A DNA stretch of 64,000 nt from Gracilaria vermiculophylla (GCA_019155205.2 JAHNZQ020000092.1:584030-648029); one strand, 5' to 3'; shown: positions 31,764-42,919, counted from the stretch's first letter. Program-made: numbers and translations. The notes: generated from the sequence alone by a model not told the origin.

Positions 31764-32921
31764 ATGGAATGGGTATACATTCCAGACATCGATGAGCCCG
31801 TCGTGTACGAGGCCGACCCACTCCCCCCCGAGCACCCGCAGTCTCACAACGCGCTGGATATATTTTCCTCCGCATTTCCATACGAGCAACCCGCACCAGT
31901 TGATGAGGTCGAACAGGAGTACTATGGAGATGATGACATTGTCGACGAGCGCATCTCGCCTGTCGAAGCCTTTCAAATGTTTGCCGGCAGCGTGTTTCCC
32001 ATCGCCGATGCTGCCGACTTTTCCGACTCCATATACGTTGAAAGCACTCGCGTACCGTCCAAACAGATCATCCTCAACACGAGGCGCCCCCGATTGCCTG
32101 CCTCTGAAACCCGATCCGAGAGACTAAAGCGCCTGCGAACAGAAGTCGAATCACTTGCCTCAGAGTGCTCTCCCGATGATGAGCAGCAGTATCAGTCTCA
32201 ATTACCGCACTTGACGGTTTTGCGAGCGCGACTAGAACAAATTGAACTTAACCTCAACGACGAACTGCGACCAAACCGCACTCTTCGAGTGACGCGTATG
32301 GAAGAGCCGTCGACCAATTTCGACCAAAATGACCCCAGTTCTCAATCCAAACATCCTTTGACTGTTCAATTGTTTTCACCGAACGTCGCGGTCTTGCAAT
32401 CTTTGGAGAAACGAGTGACCGTAATGGAGAATGCCCTGGGCATTCCGCGTCTCGATCAACACTGTGACACAATCGCTTTGGCGCCGCTGCTTGAAGATGT
32501 ACGGACGAGACTTGGTCTCATTACTGATGAAACGCTTCCACAGAGATTGAAGAAAGACGCAGAAGATATTGCTCGTATTCTGCAGTCAGAGCTGAGGGAC
32601 GAGAAGGGAACGGAGATAGTGCGGATGGCCAGCGTATTGCACAAGATAGAGAAATGGGAGGCCGTCGCAGAAAGTTTACCCATCGTCGTTCAACGACTCC
32701 GATGTTTGAAGCGAGTTCAGGATGATGCTTCTCAGTTTATGGAATGTTTAACTGTGCTAAGCAAACAAGTTGAAGCTTTACAGAAACGCAGTGAATCCAA
32801 TAATTCTCTTCTACAAAAAGTGCAGCGTAATATGGAGAAGAACATTGGTACTGTTCAGGAAAACATTCATGTTCTCAATTCGAAGCTTTCTACGGTAACA
32901 GTTAACGAGGGAACGGAGTAG
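31764..32921 (+). CDS. DCTN2: Dynamitin (dynactin subunit 2, p50)
   Basis: Dynamitin links the dynactin shoulder to its arm, and dynactin lets cytoplasmic dynein carry cargo. ATG 31764 gives 385 residues (human about 400). Matches run over the whole length. The N-terminal acidic start YIPDIDEPVVYEADPLP parallels the Pro-x-Ile...VYET opening of the family. The central coiled coil contains LEKRVTVMENALG, like the human LEKRLTELE block. The C-terminal half has KIEKWEAVAESLPIVVQRL, QDDASQFMECL and a final NNSLLQKVQRNMEKNI. The family resemblance is strong in the C-terminal two thirds. It is unexpected if the organism is a red alga (see findings). It converges on the LON-domain gene. Confidence 0.87.
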   Translation: MEWVYIPDIDEPVVYEADPLPPEHPQSHNALDIFSSAFPYEQPAPVDEVEQEYYGDDDIVDERISPVEAFQMFAGSVFPIADAADFSDSIYVESTRVPSKQIILNTRRPRLPASETRSERLKRLRTEVESLASECSPDDEQQYQSQLPHLTVLRARLEQIELNLNDELRPNRTLRVTRMEEPSTNFDQNDPSSQSKHPLTVQLFSPNVAVLQSLEKRVTVMENALGIPRLDQHCDTIALAPLLEDVRTRLGLITDETLPQRLKKDAEDIARILQSELRDEKGTEIVRMASVLHKIEKWEAVAESLPIVVQRLRCLKRVQDDASQFMECLTVLSKQVEALQKRSESNNSLLQKVQRNMEKNIGTVQENIHVLNSKLSTVTVNEGTE

Positions 32922-33122
32922 AGCTAAACTTCGGCACCACTTGGCTTCTAATTGCGAAGCACATGTTTTCGAAGAACAATCCAAATGGAATTTGCACTCT
33001 TCCAACGCGGTGCACGTATATTCGTGTTTTTGAATACGTACGGAACCCATTAGGTTAGACAGGGTTTATTGGGCAAGCGGCGGCTTGGAGGCCATCACGA
33101 GAGATGTAGATGTCGAAGATTT

Positions 33123-34766
33123 TCAACTTGTTGTTCTCCAGGTGCAAGCCTTCTTTTCAGGAGTCGCGGAGACTCTGGGTTTGATGTCATTAGCGGCGCA
33201 ATTGGTGGGTTTAGTTTGCAAGCGTATTGTGCATTTTCGGGTATGCACGAGCATGTCGTGGTCAGAAACAGTATTGTCTGCTCGGATCTCGGAACACTCT
33301 GGGGGAATGGGGCGAAATCGTCCCATGCAAGGAAGCTTTAGATTCACATTCTCGAAACCTTTGGCGGATGAGGATGGCCATGGATCGTTACCCATGATAT
33401 CGATAAGTCCTGAAGACAGATTCACTCGTTTGCACTGGACTGCGCTACGAAGCGCTGGGGCTGTGGGTTTGGTTTTCCTCCGCTTCTTTGAAATTGTTTT
33501 GCGAGCTTTCGGTGGTTTGTTTCCCTGCACAGCTCGAACGCGTTCATCAACAGGTACCTTTTCCTCGCCGTCACGGACAAAATCAATGAAATCTCGAAGA
33601 CGACGCACAACTGAAGTCTCGCTGTGCAATTGGTACAAGAACTCCTGCGGGGTGCACAGTGAGAGACACTTACACAGCCAGAAAGACCACCACGAAGGGC
33701 ATGGTTCATTTGGCACGTCGTCAGCAACAAAAGGCCGGAACTTATCAACGTGCTCCGCTGCCGCAGCGCAGGCACGCGCAACGAGCACTTCGGGCTGCAC
33801 CGATCGCCAGTGTGCGTATCTGAGGCCACCCATCTCGGCACCTGAGCGGAGGCGCGGTGCAGATCGAAGTGAAGCGGCAGCGCTACGCGTAATGATGCGT
33901 GAGCGTGCTGAGCGACGGAGAGGACTGGGTGAGAGGAAGGGAAAGGCGCGATCGGGACATGGAAGACGTATGGAGGGTTCCTCGCATATCAGCGAAACAA
34001 GCACACACGGATACGTGCAATGCATTGTGGACGGGCGAGCAAGCTTATAGCGACCGACAACAACTACTCGGAAGCGAAAGAAATTGTCGAACCCAGTCAT
34101 GGCGGGGGCTTGCTTTGAGAAGGCGATGATGGCGCCATACGGGCTGTCAGGCTCGGCGGAGACGGCGATGACGCGGGAGAGAAGCGTGGCGGAAGGCCAC
34201 TGCGGTTCATGATGAAGCAGAGGACGGAGGCCGGTTGTGCGAATCTCGGCCATGAGGCGGAGCGAATTGGCAGCATACACGTCGATACTGGAGCTCTCGC
34301 CGGGAAAGAGTGTGGCGGCGGGTATGGCGAAGTGCGCGACATGGTAGAGGTGGTCCGGATCGCAGCGCGCAGCATGTGGGAGCTCCAGTTGCTTGTGGCT
34401 GCAGCAGAGGATGCACATGGCGGGGGGGCGTGTGCGGCGGGGAGGCGGTGCTGCGGAGACGGGGAAGAAGAATGTGGGTGCGGCGCGCGGCTTTGCTGTC
34501 TGCAAAATTCGTGCGGGGGCCAACTGTGGGGTCCAGCGGCGCGCTTTTTGCCTTGCGGTGGGCGACGATCGTTGCAATTTTTTCCAAGTGCCGGTGAGCT
34601 GCATTTCTTCATCGACGCGCCGCAGTGGATACGCCAGCGCCAGCGCCAGTGCCGGCGCCAGGAATTCATGAATGTCCACCCTCCTCGCTTCACATGTCCC
34701 GCCCGCCATCGACTTTCTCTCGTGCCTCTTCACCGATGAGTTCGATGTCAAGCCCCTATGATGCAT
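33123..34766 (-). CDS. LON substrate-binding-domain protein, cereblon-like
   Basis: The frame from ATG 34766 has 547 codons. From about residue 115 it reads like the N-terminal (substrate-binding) domain of Lon protease and cereblon. HFAIPAATLFPGESSSIDVY corresponds to the hydrophobic strand plus LFPGE-x-L-P-L. It is followed by YGAIIAFSKQ, FFRFRVVVVGRYKL and, after a variable Arg/Ser-rich stretch, a helical part with QEFLYQLHSETSVVRRLRDF. No ATPase or protease domain follows, and the CULT zinc domain of cereblon is not seen. Instead there is a Lys/Arg-rich tail (KARKTISKKRRKTK). The first 100 residues are low complexity and may be untranslated; MCILCCSHKQL near residue 115 is another possible start. 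An unrecognised intron could lie in the Arg/Ser-rich part. Confidence 0.5.
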   Translation of the reverse strand: MHHRGLTSNSSVKRHERKSMAGGTCEARRVDIHEFLAPALALALAYPLRRVDEEMQLTGTWKKLQRSSPTARQKARRWTPQLAPARILQTAKPRAAPTFFFPVSAAPPPRRTRPPAMCILCCSHKQLELPHAARCDPDHLYHVAHFAIPAATLFPGESSSIDVYAANSLRLMAEIRTTGLRPLLHHEPQWPSATLLSRVIAVSAEPDSPYGAIIAFSKQAPAMTGFDNFFRFRVVVVGRYKLARPSTMHCTYPCVLVSLICEEPSIRLPCPDRAFPFLSPSPLRRSARSRIITRSAAASLRSAPRLRSGAEMGGLRYAHWRSVQPEVLVARACAAAAEHVDKFRPFVADDVPNEPCPSWWSFWLCKCLSLCTPQEFLYQLHSETSVVRRLRDFIDFVRDGEEKVPVDERVRAVQGNKPPKARKTISKKRRKTKPTAPALRSAVQCKRVNLSSGLIDIMGNDPWPSSSAKGFENVNLKLPCMGRFRPIPPECSEIRADNTVSDHDMLVHTRKCTIRLQTKPTNCAANDIKPRVSATPEKKACTWRTTS

Positions 34767-35226
34767 TCCTTACTATCAATTTTCCAGCCGTCGCATTCTG
34801 CCCCTTTCAGAAGGTACCTCTTGCAAGGGTCACTTGAAGAGGGGACTCGTGGGCCTGATTGTTAGGCGAGCCTTTGCATTGTCCCCGTCCGACTTGCTTC
34901 GAGAATAGTGTGTTCTTCCGTTGTTTTGATTGGAAGGCGATAACGAGATTGGTTGCAGCTTTGGCAGATTGTCCTGCCCCCGCTTCTTGCATATAGAACA
35001 GCCGTTAAAAGGCATAGATGATATGTCCAAGTCTGAACATGTCTTGAGAGACATGCACGTGGTGCTTGAGCTGAAAAGTCTCCAGTGCAATCATCTGTGT
35101 ACACGGTCTGCATCAACTCGACCCTATTTAAGGACGTACACACGTCTCACCTTTCCCCCCTCTTCAACTGTTCCCCACTCCTATATCTACAAACCACCCA
35201 AACTTGTCACACTCCTCCCAACCAAC
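34767..35226. promoter_or_regulatory. Shared upstream region of the LON-domain gene and the secreted protein gene
   Basis: A 460-bp divergent region. TATTTAAG at 35125-35132 lies about 100 bp before the plus-strand ATG and is the best TATA-like element. A C/T-rich leader follows from 35148. Confidence 0.45.
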
Positions 35227-36456
35227 ATGATACGCTCCTCATTTATCTTGTTTCTTTTTCTCTGTGTCTCTCCAGCCCTCGGCTCTCCCATGAACTGTGG
35301 TCCACCGCTGTCAAAGCTTCTCAAAGCATGTGGGCAACACGACAAGGCAAACCCTGACTTCTGTTGCGAGGCTCTGCGGGAATTCAACGGCAAACAATGC
35401 TGGTGTCAGCCATCCGCCATGTTCGCTGCTTCACAGCTTTCGACCAATCCGTACGGCTTTTCAGCTCGTGTCAAATATTGCAAGATTCAGAAGCCCTTCC
35501 GCCCGTCTATACCATCGAGAGAATCGCCTGGACTGAAGTCGACATGTCCTAAGTTTGTCTCGGAGGCGACTGAATATCATTCAATGGGTTCATGTTCAAA
35601 GCCTAATTATTGGAGGACGCAGAGAAAGAAAACACTCAACAAACTTGATGCCCTCTTTCTGAAGAACACCAAGCCACAGACAGTGTCTGCTTTCAAGAAG
35701 TTCGCTGCCACCCTTTTTTCGGACAATGTGGCTTTCGGAAGTATCGGTCTGCTCATGCTTCACGGAAAGAAAAAGACGGTTGATTATCTCGTGTCACGAC
35801 AAGAAGCTGCTGGGTCACTTGTGCCATGGAGCTCAAAGACTCCTGGTGGCAGTCGTCAAGGCTTAGTTTGGGCTCGATCCAACTTGGTAAGCTACGAAAA
35901 GACTTATTACAAGGGAGACTCATTCTATGCGCGTTTCACTTTCGTAACGTTTGCCCCATGCTCAGCCAAAATTAAGGCACTCTATATAGCCGAAAACTCT
36001 TTGTTTAGCGCCATCGGGTCACAGTTCTATTATCCAGACTCTCCCGATGCGTACAATCAATTTAATCTTCCAGCTTCCAAGATCTGTGATGGAATCAGTA
36101 AGGCTTGCGGAACCAAGTCACCGTACAAGTCAAAATCTGAATGCGTGGATTTCGTGTCGAAACTTAAGAAGAACGGCAAGGCTATGTGTCTCAATTACAA
36201 GAATGCTCGTCTCTCTACTCGAGCCGCTGTCGGAAACACTGTCGCATGTCGCGTTACATCCAGTTTGATGGCCGTCAGCAATCCGGAAAAATATTGTCCA
36301 TTACTTGGAAAGGTACCTGGAGGGATGTGTACCACGGACATGTGTCCACAGGGAGACTACGGTAATCTTTTCGCTATTAAGAATCCTCGATACATTGGGT
36401 CTGGCGGCTTCTCTTGCAACTCAGTCACTGGTGATTGTGTCGAGTTGTGGCCCTAA
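35227..36456 (+). CDS. Secreted Cys-rich protein
   Basis: ATG 35227 gives 409 residues with a clear signal peptide (residues 1-20, MIRSSFILFLFLCVSPALGS). An N-terminal Cys module of about 65 residues follows, with the order C..C..CC..CWC..C, which resembles plant lipid-transfer-like or seed-protein Cys patterns. The long middle has few cysteines. The C-terminal part has regularly spaced Cys (CDGISKACG, ECVDF, MCLNY, ACRVTSSLMAVSNPEKYCP, CTTDMCP). The ACR...NPE.YCP step recalls a motif seen in other algal secreted proteins. No transmembrane segment or GPI signal is seen. It is probably extracellular; function unknown. It lies tail to tail, 2 kb away, from another secreted protein. Confidence 0.8.
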   Translation: MIRSSFILFLFLCVSPALGSPMNCGPPLSKLLKACGQHDKANPDFCCEALREFNGKQCWCQPSAMFAASQLSTNPYGFSARVKYCKIQKPFRPSIPSRESPGLKSTCPKFVSEATEYHSMGSCSKPNYWRTQRKKTLNKLDALFLKNTKPQTVSAFKKFAATLFSDNVAFGSIGLLMLHGKKKTVDYLVSRQEAAGSLVPWSSKTPGGSRQGLVWARSNLVSYEKTYYKGDSFYARFTFVTFAPCSAKIKALYIAENSLFSAIGSQFYYPDSPDAYNQFNLPASKICDGISKACGTKSPYKSKSECVDFVSKLKKNGKAMCLNYKNARLSTRAAVGNTVACRVTSSLMAVSNPEKYCPLLGKVPGGMCTTDMCPQGDYGNLFAIKNPRYIGSGGFSCNSVTGDCVELWP

Positions 36457-38535
36457 GCTCGCTCGTGAGCATCAATCTCCCTCGCTCTTTCACAGCCCTT
36501 GGGCCTGAATCCCGAACTGGCGGCATGATTGCAAGTTTTCGTTTTCGTCGACGATCAACAAGAAGTGATCAGGGACCTGGAGGTGATAACTGCGATGAAT
36601 TTAGAGAGCGGGAGAAGGGAAACCCCGTAGGCGTCGATTGCTTTTCGTACTACCACATCGATCATTCTCGAAATCATCTCGAGTGCTGCAAGCTTTTTTC
36701 GAAGCTCGCGGCGGTTCTCATGAAGTTGCCAGAGTTGCCTACGGATGAGAATATCATCCATAGACAATTTTGGGAACAATTACCGCCCATGGACATGTAC
36801 CTTCGGTACGTGCTCGAGTTTTCGGAAAGGGCCGGCGTTCGTCTGCCACCTCACGAGGCATATCGAAATATCTTTTCCACGGCCTTCAGTTTTGTATCAT
36901 AATCGACCCATTTTACGGAGTTCAGTGCATAGAATAGATCTGACACACTAAGGTTTAAATTCAAATCAAGTTACCGTACGAGTTCTCACTGGCATTGAGG
37001 TCCTCTTCAGAATCAAAGTAGTTCATGATATATATTGTAATCCGAATCGTTTGTAAATAATGTCAGTCACTATTTCGATCAACAATGATAAAGTTTGTCG
37101 GAACCGTGTAACTATTCATGCACATCTATCATGGCTTACTCTGAGTTCTGGTACAAGTACGAGATGTCATTTACTTTTTTGTGAGAAAGCTTGCGCTGTA
37201 TGCGAACGATATGCTTTTTCTTCTTTATTGCGCGGGGGACAGGCTGATTATATATTATCTCGAGGAGCTTGCTAATAGTCCCCATCACCTAGAATTCTCT
37301 AAATGCTGACAAAGTAATCAGTATCTAAAGATTATCGACCATGGAAGCTCATGGGGCTAGAGAAATATGTCTAGGAAAGAACCAGTCCGAAAGGCGTTCT
37401 GGATGCGCACGACCTTTTTGCTACTGATGATTTTGCGTGATCCATAACCAAATCTTCTTCGGTACAGCTTCACTCATACTCCCCACAGCTCATCCGCAGA
37501 GGTACACATCACGACAAAACGCTCGACACAGGCCTCGTTGTGATGCCAAAAAGATCACAACGACATCGATGTGTGTTTTCAGAGTACATATATCAAATTT
37601 CACTGTGACGCCTTTTGCCCTGATACAAGGAGATAATGCACATAATTCTTCGAAAAAGCGAGACGAGGACTAGATATACCGTATACATAAGACCACTTCT
37701 GCTTTTTTATGGAGGCTTTTACCAAAAACACTAACAAATGCTGCATGTCGCGATGACCAACCTGATCCTAGAGATGGAGAGGGAAAGTTTTTGACAGAAA
37801 TGATTAGAAAAGGTCGTTCCGATATTTCGCAATCTTCGAGAAAACTACCTGTAAAGGTAGGATTAATGTCGCATTCCACTTAGAAGTGGCTGACCATGAT
37901 AAAGACGAAGAAAATCATTCATCGGCGAACAAGTTGGATGAAATTAGGTAGCTTTCAGCACGAGAGAATGACTTGCGAATGCCTTCTTTTCTTGTCACTA
38001 AAAATGTCATCTGTCGCCATTATTTCTAATGTCCGTGGCCCACTAGCTCGCACGTGTCTATTTGATACATATCAACGATCAGAAGAAGTAAAATCTCGAA
38101 GAAACTTCTTCCGACTGTCTTCTCGTTTAAGGTGTTTCTGAAGCCTTCTTGCTTCAGGATTTATTTTCGAAGCGCTGCAACGGGATAATGCGGTATACCT
38201 TGATGGCTAGAAGAAAGAAAAGGTAAGCATGATCGTGTTCCTTTTGTAGAATACAAAGATCAAGCACCTCCTTGTCGACGAGTAAAAACCTTTCGATTTT
38301 TAGTGACAATTATGTTAAGATATTGCACTTTTTCTTTGAAACGCTCGAGGATTGAAGTCAATGCTCTTTATCCCGTTTCGCGGTTTAACAGCGACGCAGA
38401 CAGAAGGGCTGAACTTAAAACGATGAGTACTTTCTAGAATTTTATTGATATCGGTCTGTTCCTTTTTCGACGAATACGGGCGCCAAATACAGCACAGAAA
38501 AGAACAAAACATGACAGACCGCCTTGATGAAGAGA
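36457..38535. other. 2.1-kb spacer between two converging secreted-protein genes
   Basis: Apart from the small frame at 36525-36902 I see no gene. AT content is high and frames are short and scattered. Confidence 0.45.
36525..36902 (+). CDS. Doubtful small frame, 125 residues
   Basis: ATG 36525 opens 69 bp after the stop of the secreted protein gene. The first 40 residues are basic. The rest (LFSKLAAVLMKLPELP, then PPMDMYLRYVLEFSERAGV) looks like packed helices rather than random sequence. I cannot assign a family. It could be the 3' UTR of the upstream gene, the first exon of an unrecognised spliced gene, or chance. The antisense strand is also open over most of it. Confidence 0.25.
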   Translation: MIASFRFRRRSTRSDQGPGGDNCDEFREREKGNPVGVDCFSYYHIDHSRNHLECCKLFSKLAAVLMKLPELPTDENIIHRQFWEQLPPMDMYLRYVLEFSERAGVRLPPHEAYRNIFSTAFSFVS

Positions 38536-39924
38536 TTAAAACAGATTCTGGTGGATCGCCACGTTCGAAATTTTAAAATCAGTGTTCGAGGACGTGTCTG
38601 AGTTCTTGAAAGTTGCTTTGTATGGAAGCACTAATCCAATTGTGGTAGACAACGTAAACTTCTTCACGCCACGCTCCCACAGGATCACCTTTGATTTGGT
38701 GTAAACTATGTGAATGTCATACCATCCGGGACCTGCTGTCATTGAACTTATGGCCAGCTGTCTCAACGTCGAGCCTGACATAGAGTTCCATGTGGGAGAC
38801 ATACCAGAACGGAACCGAAGAACGATTCCCCCGGCGAACTCAAAAGTCGTCTCGCTCGAGGAGAACCTGTATGGCGAAAACTGAAACCGGAACGCCATTC
38901 CCCCATTAACTGGGTACGAGGTCTTTGAAGTGATCGTCGTGCTTGCAAAAGCAATTGATTGACCTCGACTAGAAAACCAAATCTCTCCGTCATCCATGTC
39001 AATAGTTGGCGATCCTGAACTTCTCGAGAGTGACCACCAATCGTTGTTAGTTGGCATTGCTGGGTGGAAACTTAATGTATTGATTGTTGTCTTTTGGGTC
39101 GTACATGACATATCGTCTGTAATCTTTTTGCTTGCAGACTTGATTGCAGCTGTTCGGTCATTAAACAAGCGTTTCATTTTTCGGCCTTGTTGATTCTTGA
39201 TTTCCATTCCGAGCCATGGCTCCATCACCCAACCACTTGAGGTGTAGTACTCAACATCGCCGAATAAGAATACTTTTTTGCTTGCTTGAGCGGTCGAACT
39301 GTATCGCACCAAGATTGTGACAAATACGCGGGACAACTTATCGAGATTCATTAGCTCGAACGCCTCTTTTATCTTACATTCAAATTCATTGTTCATCTCC
39401 TGATTTGCCGATTTTGCGAGCGTGATAACGTTAAGATAGAATCCGCCTGAACCACCTAAGTCCTTTGCCCAAAGATGACCACGCTGTCTACCGTCGGAGG
39501 GAAATTCATCCCATCCCGGCGGCCCTATTGGAGAATAAGTCTTGGAACCTTGAAGCCGAGGATGGAGGGCATCGTACGTAAGGGCAAAGGACACACCAGT
39601 TGATTGGATGTTGTTCAACTCAGTTCCCGTCGTTGGCATTGGAAGGAAAAATTTACGATCCCCTCCTTTATTCTTCAGATTTTCATACAGGAAGTCATCA
39701 TTGTCCACCACTTTACGAGCTGGGCATGTAGTTGTGGATAAGAAGGCCCCTGCGCATGGAGACACACGAGTAGACGGGCATGTGACGAAGGCGGCAAAAC
39801 ATGATCCAGCGCGAACAGTTTTCGGCAATGTAATTTCCGGCTTCAATTCCAGTTCGGAAAGAGGAGAGGCAAGGACTACAAGGAGCCATATTTGCACGAT
39901 AAATATGAGTCTGTGTAGCTTCAT
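38536..39924 (-). CDS. Secreted two-domain protein: endonuclease-like motif plus beta-sandwich
   Basis: ATG 39924 gives 462 residues with a signal peptide (MKLHRLIFIVQIWLLVVLAS). An N-terminal module has four to five Cys. At about residues 130-180 the sequence GWDEFPSDGRQRGHLWAKDL-GGSG, followed by LNVITLAKSANQEMNNEFE, has the D-x-x-x-RGHL...N...N...E layout of DNA/RNA non-specific endonucleases of the beta-beta-alpha-metal type (RGH motif with downstream Asn). The C-terminal 180 residues alternate hydrophobic and polar residues and look like a concanavalin/laminin-G type beta-sandwich (MAFRFQFSPY, GWYDIHIVYTKSKVILW), a fold often used to bind sugars. Nuclease activity is inferred from the motif only. 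No transmembrane segment is seen. Confidence 0.7.
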   Translation of the reverse strand: MKLHRLIFIVQIWLLVVLASPLSELELKPEITLPKTVRAGSCFAAFVTCPSTRVSPCAGAFLSTTTCPARKVVDNDDFLYENLKNKGGDRKFFLPMPTTGTELNNIQSTGVSFALTYDALHPRLQGSKTYSPIGPPGWDEFPSDGRQRGHLWAKDLGGSGGFYLNVITLAKSANQEMNNEFECKIKEAFELMNLDKLSRVFVTILVRYSSTAQASKKVFLFGDVEYYTSSGWVMEPWLGMEIKNQQGRKMKRLFNDRTAAIKSASKKITDDMSCTTQKTTINTLSFHPAMPTNNDWWSLSRSSGSPTIDMDDGEIWFSSRGQSIAFASTTITSKTSYPVNGGMAFRFQFSPYRFSSSETTFEFAGGIVLRFRSGMSPTWNSMSGSTLRQLAISSMTAGPGWYDIHIVYTKSKVILWERGVKKFTLSTTIGLVLPYKATFKNSDTSSNTDFKISNVAIHQNLF

Positions 39925-42919
39925 ATTTCAATGTTCTGGAGAAATCTTGCTATATGGCTGTTTAAAGATCAACACAGCAAGCGACGAGTAGATTTGGGTG
40001 TGCCCAGTCGCCTCTTCAGTTTACAGTCTTCTACCAGATGCTTAAATCCAGATGAGATTACTTCCTGATCTGAGCAGGATTCCTACCTGTTCTGAGAGAG
40101 ATTTTGATAGCGCTGGCAACTGCAAAAATTTGGAACGTCGACAACACACCTCTCGACTGAATCGTAGGTGTTTTGAATTGTCTGCCTGTCGTGGACTTGC
40201 ACTCTAAGTAGGGTTTGTTACGCATTGGATGGATCTGGGTGGGAGATTGCAGAGTAACAGGATTTCACTCCGCAGCCGCTCAAGGACTGCCCTTGTATTC
40301 GTTTATTTTTGATCTTGGTGTGGCAATCATGACACTGTTGCCCATCATGTTAATTGTTGCATGTTGTTCTCGGGCCTCCCGGTTTACGTTTAACGGCTAT
40401 AGCGCAATGGCGCTGTAGCATTTCGGTCTAGCGCTCTGTTTCATGTGCTTCACAGGCCAAATCTATTCTCAGTGCCGCTCTTGCGCCTCGGCGCTCCGAC
40501 CTTTTCACCGGTCTACCAGTAAGAGCATTCCAAAGCTTCCTGAGCGTGACTAAATGCGGTGCCGACACCTAAAAGCCTCAGATTATTAGGCTATAAGATA
40601 ATTTTGAATTGCCAACACCGATGTGCCGCTCTCTTTACGATCAACGGCAAAGTCTACTACCACTAAACTATTTTCAAGAGACCGCCCCTGCAGCAGAATT
40701 CTCATCATTCAAGATTTTCTAGGTAAAAATAGGTATCAAGAGGGCTGCTTTTCAAGCTCTCGCGGTGTACGTATTTGATTTTGCTCTTCATCATCTCTCA
40801 TCAACATGCAAAAAAGTCTCGAACAGAGGACAGAACCCATGCTGAGGAGACCTCTTTTTATAAAAAGAGAAAAAATATAAACATCCTCCCTACATATTGC
40901 GTAACCACCAGCCCGAAAAGCGTCATATTGTTCTTTTGACGAAGTGCCAAGAGTTCTGGCTTTTTCAGGAAAAATATGTATCTTGAAACAGACCTCTGCT
41001 GGAATTGTAATCAGAGCGCAGCATCGAAAATGAAGAAGACAAAGACATCAGGTATCTGCTTAATGATACATTCGGTGTCATCTAGCAATTTGATGCGCTC
41101 AGAGATTATTGTGTTACGTATTGAAAACAACCGCCTCAGCCTGGTTTGGCCCCGTTTTCCGTACAGGGTGCAACCTGAAAAATACAAAATTGCAATTTAC
41201 TCGACACAAATGGTAACGATTTTTGTCCAGCTGGTGACATTGAGCATCGGTTTTGCTCGACAAGCGAGACTCGTCAGCGCAGCTGTGCACGACACACAAC
41301 CTCGCTCTTATCGATCGCTCTACCTGTCCAAATGCCGACGAATTTCGCTTTGAGTCAAATATCACAAGAAAGGGAACGACAATCTTATCCAGAAGAATAA
41401 ATGTCAGCTGCACCCAGCGGTGAAGGAGGCGCAGTCAGGCAGACTAGTGGATACCCAAATGGGGAACCTCTGAATTCATCTGGAATCAGAAGGAACTATC
41501 CTGGTTGGACTGTCACCCCTTTCGGCGCTTTAGAATGCGCATTCTACGTAGTAAAAGGATTGTAGCAACCCAGGAGTCCTGCAGAAGAGAACACGAGGAC
41601 CCTATATACCAGAACGACCGGCAGGTGTCGGAACAAATTAAATTCACCCAAACATGAATGGTGTGCTCTGGATACCTTTGGTCAACATCGTATTTCAGAT
41701 TTCAATTTTTAACGCCACCATTTGTTTTTAAGGTTGCACCCAATGTGAGTTTTGCCTGAAATGTACAGAACAATTGTTATGTGAAAAAAACAAAGAAAAA
41801 AGTGCATTTGTTCCTTCCCACTGAAAACACACATAATAATTTACACCATGAAAAACGCATAAGAGTTTAGAACATATGGAAATCTACTGACCACTCTTCC
41901 TCTTGCTCTTCATTTGTATCCGCATCTGAATTATTGTTCGTTCTCACACACGCATTTTACCAAGAATGCTGGTATTCGTGTTGGTACGCAAACTTTTATT
42001 GAATAATCGTATTCGCAACACGAAATGTAACCCCATGGGCGAAGAAAGCAAAATATCAAGAACTTTTACAGATATAACAATCATGCTTTGCTCTTCCCTG
42101 AGCTGAAAGGCTTGCGATTTTCTAAATACAAGAGAAAGAAACAAACAGAGTCATACATCAGAGAACAGAAAAGAGTACGATTTTCAGTGGCTGTACGAGT
42201 TGAAAGTGCGGTTTTATCTGATGTCTTGTACGCCAAAAATTCATGGCATGAATGTAACATTGCGAAATGCTTCGCGTGAGAGAGTATTTTCAGCCTTCTA
42301 CGACTGTATTTGAGCTTTTCTTTTAAGCATTCTCACTGCGATTTTCAGAAGAATATACAATCTTGAATGTCACTTATTATTTTTTTACTTTTGAAATCGT
42401 ATAAAACTACCACTGCATTCCGCCAAACAGCATTTTTTGATTTGCGCAAGATTCGTAGTCAAAAGTGATTTCCGATGGAACGCTTGTTGTTCAAACTTTG
42501 ATTTCACGTATCATTTTTACATCAGCTTTATTGAAGGAGTCAGACTGGAAGATCATTGGCGTCTCGGAAGACAAGCGGCGCGGCCTCTGAGTATTCTTAA
42601 AGTCTGTAACATGTGTTTCATGGTCAAAAATGGTGTCATTTATCCAACCGCTCTATTTTAGCCCATGCTTTCCGTTGACCCCCACGGGAAGGTGACAGAT
42701 TTGAGGCTCCTTAATTCAGGACCGTCCATAAAAAAAAATGCAAAACTGCAAAATCATTCTTTTAAAACTTTTTCATACCATTCCAGCTATTTCTCGAATC
42801 ACACGTAGATTATCTCCATGAAAAATGAAAACGTATTGAACAAATTTAGAAAAATATACCAAGTTTTCTTGTGGGTCAAATATCCTTCATATTATTTCTA
42901 ATTTGACCGCTGTATGAAA

